From Cyathus striatus (Eukaryota > Basidiomycota > Agaricomycetes > Agaricales > Nidulariaceae), in assembly GCA_025738555.1 (NCBI GenBank), contig JAOVFP010000004.1:4402001-4466000 (forward strand): a stretch of DNA of 64,000 nt. The letters run 5' to 3'. Positions 58,459 to 64,000 of the stretch are shown in pieces. Each line of letters starts with the position of its first letter. Position 1 is the first letter of the stretch. The notes below the pieces were generated by a model. That model saw only the letters and a program-made list of their open reading frames with translations. It was not told the DNA's origin and searched no databases. Position numbers and translations under genes: made by a program.

Positions 58459-60159
58459 ATGGAGTCCAATGGCGCCACAACAGATAAAACTTGGTCGCCT
58501 TACAGAGTTTCAGAAAGCGTTGATGCACTTCTGCAGGCTGTACATTTGCCTTCTAAAGAAATAGGATCGCACCTTGGCAGCGTGAGATCTGAAATAACAC
58601 GCGTGGAAGGTCTGGTGGCACAACTTCAGCATGAACTGGCGCGAATGAAAGCCCTTGTAAATCGGTATTCGCCCATATTGCGTCTCCCATCGGAGATATT
58701 ATCTGAAATTTTCCAACATGCAACTCCAGATGTAATTAGCGCAAACTGTGACACCCCACGCGAGCTTCTTTCCCCTTTCTTCCTTGGTGCTGTCTGCAAG
58801 GAATGGAGGGAGATAGCTTGGGCAACATCGAAAGTGTGGACGAATATCTCTGTTCTAATAACAAAGGCAACAAGGTTTTCTATTCAGGTGGAATTGTTGG
58901 ATGGCTGGCTCAAGAGGTCCAAGGGCCTCCCACTCGCAATTTGCCTGGCATTTGACAGTGATGCCATATTTGGAGGATCCACAAGCGATATAGTAGCTTT
59001 GCGACACGATCCCGCGCACATCATCAAATTGCTCCTCGACTATACCAAGCAATGGAGATCCATCGATTTTTTCCTCGAAACTAGTTGGTTTCATCACTTC
59101 GAATACCTTGGGGGTCATTTTCCTATTCTGGAATCCGTTACTCTTCGGAGAGACACAATGACAAGAGAGGCCACCTGGACCAACCTCGATATGCTTGTGA
59201 GCTGCCCAAAGATACGTGAACTTCACATTGAAAACTTCTCAAGCTACGAGCTATCATTTTGGAAGTGGTCCAGCCTTCAATCTCTTAAAATCGGTTACAA
59301 CTCGGTAGAGGATACGGAACGTATTCTTTCTGAAGCGAAAAACGTCCGGAAAGTCTCTCTATCTCAAATTTCCCAAGGTGTATATCGCGGAAACCCCCAA
59401 GTCAACCAGGATGTCGGCGTCACTCTTCCCGAACTCAAGTCATTTGAAATGATTGAGTCAAAAGCTCGGGACGTGAGATATCTAATGAATCGTCTCTCGT
59501 TGCCAAAAGTCCAGCAAATGCGTCTAGACACACCAATACCAGGACCAGACAACATTATACCGCTGAACGACGCGTGGTTCAACTGCATTGACTTTGACAC
59601 TTGTTTCAAACGCTGGTCCAGAGCGTGCAGTTCCACTCTCACTTCGATCAAAATTGGCGGTGTTTTCCGCGAAACTACGAGCATACTCAGAGGATTTGCA
59701 GAATTTCCATCCTTACAACGAGTTGAGATAGTGAACAGTGCAGGTGTTCCACTGGACGCCCTTCTCTTATCTAGCTCTCTAGTCGAAGGCACGGAAGTAC
59801 TCGAAAACACTGTATCCAATCAGAAGTTCCGCCCTGTTCTTCCTTCTCTTCGTGAATTCAAGTACACTGGGCCCATTAACGTGCTGGAGGTTCAACAGCT
59901 TGTCGGTGCTCTTTACTTCAGGTGGAAACTTTCTCTTCCTCCGCTATCCGAATCAATCATGTCAGAGATTCCTGGTATGGATGATATTAAGCGACTAGAA
60001 GAGTTTACAATTGAAGCACCTGATTCTGCTCCGGTGGCGCTTAATGGAGATGTTCTTAATGGATTGTGGGGTTTACAGGGGGAAGGGATGTGCATTAACA
60101 TAAATATAGGGGGTAAAAGCTGGGTGGAGTCCGAAGACCCTATTCTGTATTCTGTCTGA
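58459..60159 (+). CDS. F-box protein with N-terminal coiled coil, 566 aa
   Basis: Single exon. The helical segment LGSVRSEITRVEGLVAQLQH is followed by an F-box at about residues 71-125 (YSPILRLPSEILSEIFQHAT, FLGAVCKEWREIAWATSKVW). The remaining region is leucine-rich and shares many blocks with the next gene, such as FPILESVTLRRDTMTREATW, W..LDMLVSCPKIRELHIEN and LPSLREFKYTGPINV. It is a tandem sister of the gene at 60980 and a paralogue of that at 2645. Expected SCF substrate receptor (family inference). Confidence 0.86.
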   Translation: MESNGATTDKTWSPYRVSESVDALLQAVHLPSKEIGSHLGSVRSEITRVEGLVAQLQHELARMKALVNRYSPILRLPSEILSEIFQHATPDVISANCDTPRELLSPFFLGAVCKEWREIAWATSKVWTNISVLITKATRFSIQVELLDGWLKRSKGLPLAICLAFDSDAIFGGSTSDIVALRHDPAHIIKLLLDYTKQWRSIDFFLETSWFHHFEYLGGHFPILESVTLRRDTMTREATWTNLDMLVSCPKIRELHIENFSSYELSFWKWSSLQSLKIGYNSVEDTERILSEAKNVRKVSLSQISQGVYRGNPQVNQDVGVTLPELKSFEMIESKARDVRYLMNRLSLPKVQQMRLDTPIPGPDNIIPLNDAWFNCIDFDTCFKRWSRACSSTLTSIKIGGVFRETTSILRGFAEFPSLQRVEIVNSAGVPLDALLLSSSLVEGTEVLENTVSNQKFRPVLPSLREFKYTGPINVLEVQQLVGALYFRWKLSLPPLSESIMSEIPGMDDIKRLEEFTIEAPDSAPVALNGDVLNGLWGLQGEGMCININIGGKSWVESEDPILYSV

Positions 60160-60979
60160 GGAATGTATATGATAATAATATCAACGTGTTGAGTGGTTTT
60201 ACTTACAAGCACACAAATTTGGATTGGGATCATGGTTTTCTTGCCCACGAGTCACGACTTCAGAGGGCTGGAGTTGAGAGCTTGAGAGGTAAATGCGTAG
60301 TAGAGGTATGGATGTCATTGAAATATGCGGTATCTTACATTCAAGTTTTATTAATTCGTTAAATATGTGCAAGACTCTCAAAACAATATGACTTCTTACC
60401 AAGACCTCCCCTTTTTTTTTTCCTTAAGAAATTGCTTGTTTTGCCTAACTTCAACTTTTCACGCAAGCTTGACTGTTCACGTGCTTATCAGACTTATATT
60501 TGCATTGCTGTTGAATATAAATAGCTTGATAATCAATTCTTTTCATGACGGACTTTTCGCACACCTTCTCGCTACTACCCGGTAACTACGAATTCTCAAA
60601 TACATACAGTCCAGTATGTATCTTGCATTTCACGTTCTACCTTTCTTATTAGCCAAGCATTGGCTTGCATTGGCGAGTTCTCGGCACAGTTCCAAGCATC
60701 TCTTTATTTATGGATATTTCGTTCTGGGGATGTAGCCAAAGAGCTGTCATACATCCCATGGCTGTGTTCACAAGCGATCGCCCCAACAACGCGTTTTCCC
60801 AACGTTTAGCACCCTTCTTCTCACCAGCATCATCCTGATAGTCGAAACGATAATCGTTTATTCAAGCTCAGAGATTATCAGAGATATTTTGTAAGTGTTG
60901 CTCACCTTTGTTGGAGATAATAATCCAGAAGTAACTAAAGTAGTCAGCTAACTCGACTTCTGATCGGAAATCTTCAAAT
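60160..60979. other. spacer between tandem F-box genes
   Basis: No gene. AT-rich, with a poly-T tract at about 60408-60421. Presumed promoter of the downstream gene. Confidence 0.4.
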
Positions 60980-62665
60980 ATGAGCCCATCAACTGGATTC
61001 ATAATCGACGGTGTAGCTCTGTCTTTCAAACTTCCAGAAAACATTAATATTCTTCTTGAGACCACGCATGTACCTCATGAAGATTTGGGATCACACCTTC
61101 ACAGTGTGAAATCCGAAATAACACGCGTAGAGGCGTTGGCGGAGCAGATTCGACACGAGCTCTCGCGGATGAAAGCTCACGTGAACAGACTGTCCACCAT
61201 GTCACGACTTCCGGCGGAGGTACTGGCCGAAATTTTCCAATATTCTACTCCCTATAACGTCAATCCAAAGAAGACTACGCAGCGCGAGCTTCTTTCGCCT
61301 TTATTCTTAGGCGCTGTTTGCAAGGAGTGGAGGGATATAGCTTGGACAACGCCGTATATTTGGACCAGTGTTTCTATTCTTATATCTGGAGCGAAAAGAT
61401 ATCCTATTCAAGTGGACTTGTTGCAGGGCTGGCTTCAGAGGGCCAGGGGCCTTCCATTAACAATTAACCTTGAATTCAACATCCCGTCTGCGTTCGGTGG
61501 AAACTGGAGTGATGCAGCGGCTGAGAGAAATGATCCAGCGTCAATCATAAAACTGCTCCTTGACTATTCCAATCAATGGAAAAGTATTGACTTTTTCCTC
61601 GAGTCCAGCTGGTATCATCACTTCGAGAACCTCGGCCGTCATTTCCCCCTCCTGGAATCAGTTTCTTTCCGACGCGAAAGGTTGACAAGAGAGCCCACTT
61701 GGACCGTGCTAGATATCCTCGCAAGTTGCCCGAAGCTACACGACCTCTACATTCAAAAGTTTACCAGTTCCGACTTCGCTCTTGTGCAATGGAAATCCCT
61801 TCAATCTGTTGCTATAGCTTGCAGCACCGCAGAAGATACTGAATACATCCTTTCTCGAGCTAAAAATGTTAAGGATGTATATATATCCGATATCTACCGG
61901 CAAAACTGGGTTGGAAACTCACTTGATCAATTAGCCGATATTACCCTGCCTGAGCTCGTATCGTTCGCCATGACCGAAACATCGGCGCAGGATATTTGCC
62001 TTATAATGGGCCGTCTTACCTTGCCAAAAGTCCAGGACATTCAACTAGCCACACCGCGACCGGAACCAGACAGCATTGTAGATGAGAGATTCGACTGCAT
62101 AGATTTTGGTTGGAACTTTAAAAGGTGGTCAAAAGCGTGGAAATCCACTCTGACATCGATTAAAATTGAAGGAGTGCTACGTGAAACCTCGGACTTACTT
62201 AGAGGGTTAAAGGAATTCCCGTCCTTGCAAATAGTTGAGATAGAAAATTATGAAGGTCAACCCTTGGATGCGCTTCTCTTGGCTCGAGCTCTTATTGAAG
62301 GCACGGAAGTACTCGAGGGCTTAGTATCCGCCGATTGGACTTTCCAACCTGTTCTTCCTTCTCTTCGCCAGTTCAAGTACACCGGACCTGTTCACGTTGC
62401 GAGGGCTCAGCAAGTTGTCGAAGCTCTTTACTTCAGGTGGAAACTTGCTATTCCTGCTTCACTATCCGGATATGTTAAACCAGAGGTTCCTGGTATGGCT
62501 AATATCAAGCAGCTGAAAGAGTTTACCATCGTAGCTCCCGACACTCCTCCAATAACTCTCAATAACTTTGTTCATTATGAATTGTTGGCACTTGCGGAGG
62601 AAGGGCTGGACGTTGACATAAACATGGGTGGTAAGATGTGGGTAGAGCCTATTCCTTCCGATTAA
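60980..62665 (+). CDS. F-box protein with N-terminal coiled coil, 561 aa
   Basis: Single exon, closest relative of the gene at 58459. Coiled-coil-like LHSVKSEITRVEALAEQIRH, F-box at about residues 70-125 (TMSRLPAEVLAEIFQYSTPY, FLGAVCKEWRDIAWTTPYIW), then leucine-rich repeats with FPLLESVSFRRERLTREPTW, LPSLRQFKYTGPVHVARAQ and a C-terminal INMGGKMWVEP shared with its sister. The two likely arose by tandem duplication. Expected substrate receptor of an SCF ubiquitin ligase; target unknown. Confidence 0.86.
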   Translation: MSPSTGFIIDGVALSFKLPENINILLETTHVPHEDLGSHLHSVKSEITRVEALAEQIRHELSRMKAHVNRLSTMSRLPAEVLAEIFQYSTPYNVNPKKTTQRELLSPLFLGAVCKEWRDIAWTTPYIWTSVSILISGAKRYPIQVDLLQGWLQRARGLPLTINLEFNIPSAFGGNWSDAAAERNDPASIIKLLLDYSNQWKSIDFFLESSWYHHFENLGRHFPLLESVSFRRERLTREPTWTVLDILASCPKLHDLYIQKFTSSDFALVQWKSLQSVAIACSTAEDTEYILSRAKNVKDVYISDIYRQNWVGNSLDQLADITLPELVSFAMTETSAQDICLIMGRLTLPKVQDIQLATPRPEPDSIVDERFDCIDFGWNFKRWSKAWKSTLTSIKIEGVLRETSDLLRGLKEFPSLQIVEIENYEGQPLDALLLARALIEGTEVLEGLVSADWTFQPVLPSLRQFKYTGPVHVARAQQVVEALYFRWKLAIPASLSGYVKPEVPGMANIKQLKEFTIVAPDTPPITLNNFVHYELLALAEEGLDVDINMGGKMWVEPIPSD

Positions 62666-63665
62666 GAGAAGATACACAGCAGTCATAGGTGGAATGATTT
62701 TTGAAAACATATTGTTGGTTGGATCTCTTTCTTATATTTAATTTACGATCAAATTGGATTAAAGATTTTGGCAAGATTTAACAACATACCAGAAACCTCG
62801 ACCGTTTCTGAGATATTCAAGCCGACAACGAAGCTATATGTGTCAACACGAAATTTGAAGAACGAAAAACAAACTCTGCTAGGTACTATTATTTCTCAAC
62901 TTCTCATGAGCCTATTGAACAGAACTTACCTCGCCTTCTGGGTTCAATGAGAGATAGGTATCTATTTAGCGAACGTTGAATCAGTGACCTTGCTTTTCCA
63001 TATTTAGCCTAAGTACTCTTTGCCAGAAGACTTTAATTAATTATTAAAATGACAACCAAAAGCGCAGCGGCGAGCCGATGCCTAACAAAACAACGCGCTT
63101 AAGCGATAGCGATTGTGCTTCCCTCCTGATTTAAACAATTAACGCGGCGTCTTACTCAATAAGGCCTTTTATTATCTGTTGCCCTATAGGCTAGTGTGGA
63201 TACTTTGATCGCTGATGTGACCGAAGCAAGCACAGCTGCCAGAGCCCGTACAATAGGATGTCTTCCCAACTCGAGCGCTCGTGTATAGTATGGACCCACA
63301 TATCATAAGTGGACCAGATCACTACGGTTGTCAGGTGCTTGTCAATGTTGCTACTACAAGGTAAGGGAAGAACTTCAATTGTAATCCTTCAACGGGGTGT
63401 AACGATATTGTTCAATCCGTAGCTACATATAACATTTAAATACAGACAAGTGGGTACAAGATATCCAAAATAATTCCTCGCCATCACGCACTTTAACGAT
63501 TACCGTATACGAAACTATCTACTCAATAGTATTCAAGACGAACCACTGCCCTCACTACACAAACGCCTTGCATTCCTCATTACATCCATATAAACTAGAC
63601 AAATAATAGGCACGAATTTCTTTTATCTTCTTTGGCTACGCAGAGCCAACCATTTTCCCAATAGC
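62666..63665. other. gene-free spacer
   Basis: A 60-codon ORF at 62768-62950 lacks recognisable content. No element identified. The last part probably includes the promoter of the partial gene to the right. Confidence 0.4.
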
Positions 63666-64000
63666 ATGTCAGCCGCGTTTTATCGGACCGTTCTTCCCAC
63701 ATCATGGGCAATAAGCTTAGGGATGCTTGCCATCTCCAGGTTCCTCTTTCAACCTCGTACCAATCGTACACCACGATACATACCCAGACCCTGGGACCAG
63801 GAGTCGCGCCCTTCGAAGAGCGCGAAGAAAATTAACTCTTCCGAAAAGCCACATATTCTAAATCCAGGATTCCTATCCAATTTTCATCCTCGAGCTCTAA
63901 ATCTCCTCAAAGCTGCAAACAGGGTTCTTGAAATGAACAAGGAGGTGTTGATTATAACTAATGAGCCAAGTAATACCCTCAGCATGGTCATTACTGATTC
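63666..64000 (+). CDS. partial unknown protein with N-terminal membrane segment
   Basis: From ATG at 63666 the frame is open to the window edge (111 codons). Residues about 8-26 are hydrophobic (VLPTSWAISLGMLAISRFLF), followed by a basic, proline-rich region (RYIPRPWDQESRPSKSAKK) and VLEMNKEVLIITNEPSNTL. This could be a membrane-anchored protein or carry a mitochondrial targeting sequence. The family is not recognised and an intron may interrupt it beyond the edge. Confidence 0.45.
   Translation, partial: MSAAFYRTVLPTSWAISLGMLAISRFLFQPRTNRTPRYIPRPWDQESRPSKSAKKINSSEKPHILNPGFLSNFHPRALNLLKAANRVLEMNKEVLIITNEPSNTLSMVITD

Overview
The window is nuclear DNA of a filamentous basidiomycete, most likely a mushroom-forming Agaricomycete. 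Genes are broken by many short (about 45-70 bp) GT-AG introns. Core eukaryotic genes (eIF3a, the calcium channel CCH1, the KEOPS kinase BUD32, a DENND11-like protein) sit among families expanded in mushrooms: F-box proteins, a fungal rhodopsin-like membrane protein, a DUF6534-type membrane protein and HMG-box factors. No RNA genes and no CRISPR arrays were seen. All identifications come from reading the sequence; no database search was run.

Layout. 0-14 kb: accessory region with a partial F-box gene, a seven-helix rhodopsin-like gene, two minus-strand F-box genes, a truncated MFS transporter pseudogene carrying a 359 bp MITE, a five-exon membrane protein of unknown function, an F-box relic, and a minus-strand DUF6534-type gene. 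15.6-18 kb: a seven-exon DENND11-like gene. 18.6-31 kb: transposon-rich. An HMG-box gene has lost its last seven codons to a 1.58 kb hAT element (8 bp target duplication). Next comes a complete 6.8 kb Ty3/gypsy chromovirus with LTRs that look identical, then a decayed HMG-box paralogue whose differences look like CpG mutation. 32-38 kb: two tandem copies of a gene for a signal-peptide, single-pass membrane protein. 38.4-38.9 kb: a near-perfect 549 bp foldback element. 39-43 kb: two tandem F-box genes plus relics. 44.8-58.2 kb: conserved island of eIF3a, CCH1 and BUD32. 58.4-62.7 kb: two more tandem F-box genes. A partial unknown gene runs off the right edge.

Main points. The gypsy element seems to use self-priming like Tf1/sushi elements: 11 nt just after the 5' LTR are exactly complementary to 11 nt of the LTR placed about 33 nt after its TATA box. 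It also carries an ATG-less ORF abutting gag and a 50-residue membrane ORF after pol. The F-box genes show turnover, with six long or complete genes, one partial gene and three relics. eIF3a has an apparent one-base frameshift in a C run that is more likely an assembly error than biology.

Limits. Exon borders were read by eye from splice signals and frame. For the rhodopsin-like gene, the 427-residue unknown gene, DENND11, HMG1 and BUD32 the summed exon lengths are multiples of three. Middle exons of the DUF6534 gene and some CCH1 borders are approximate.
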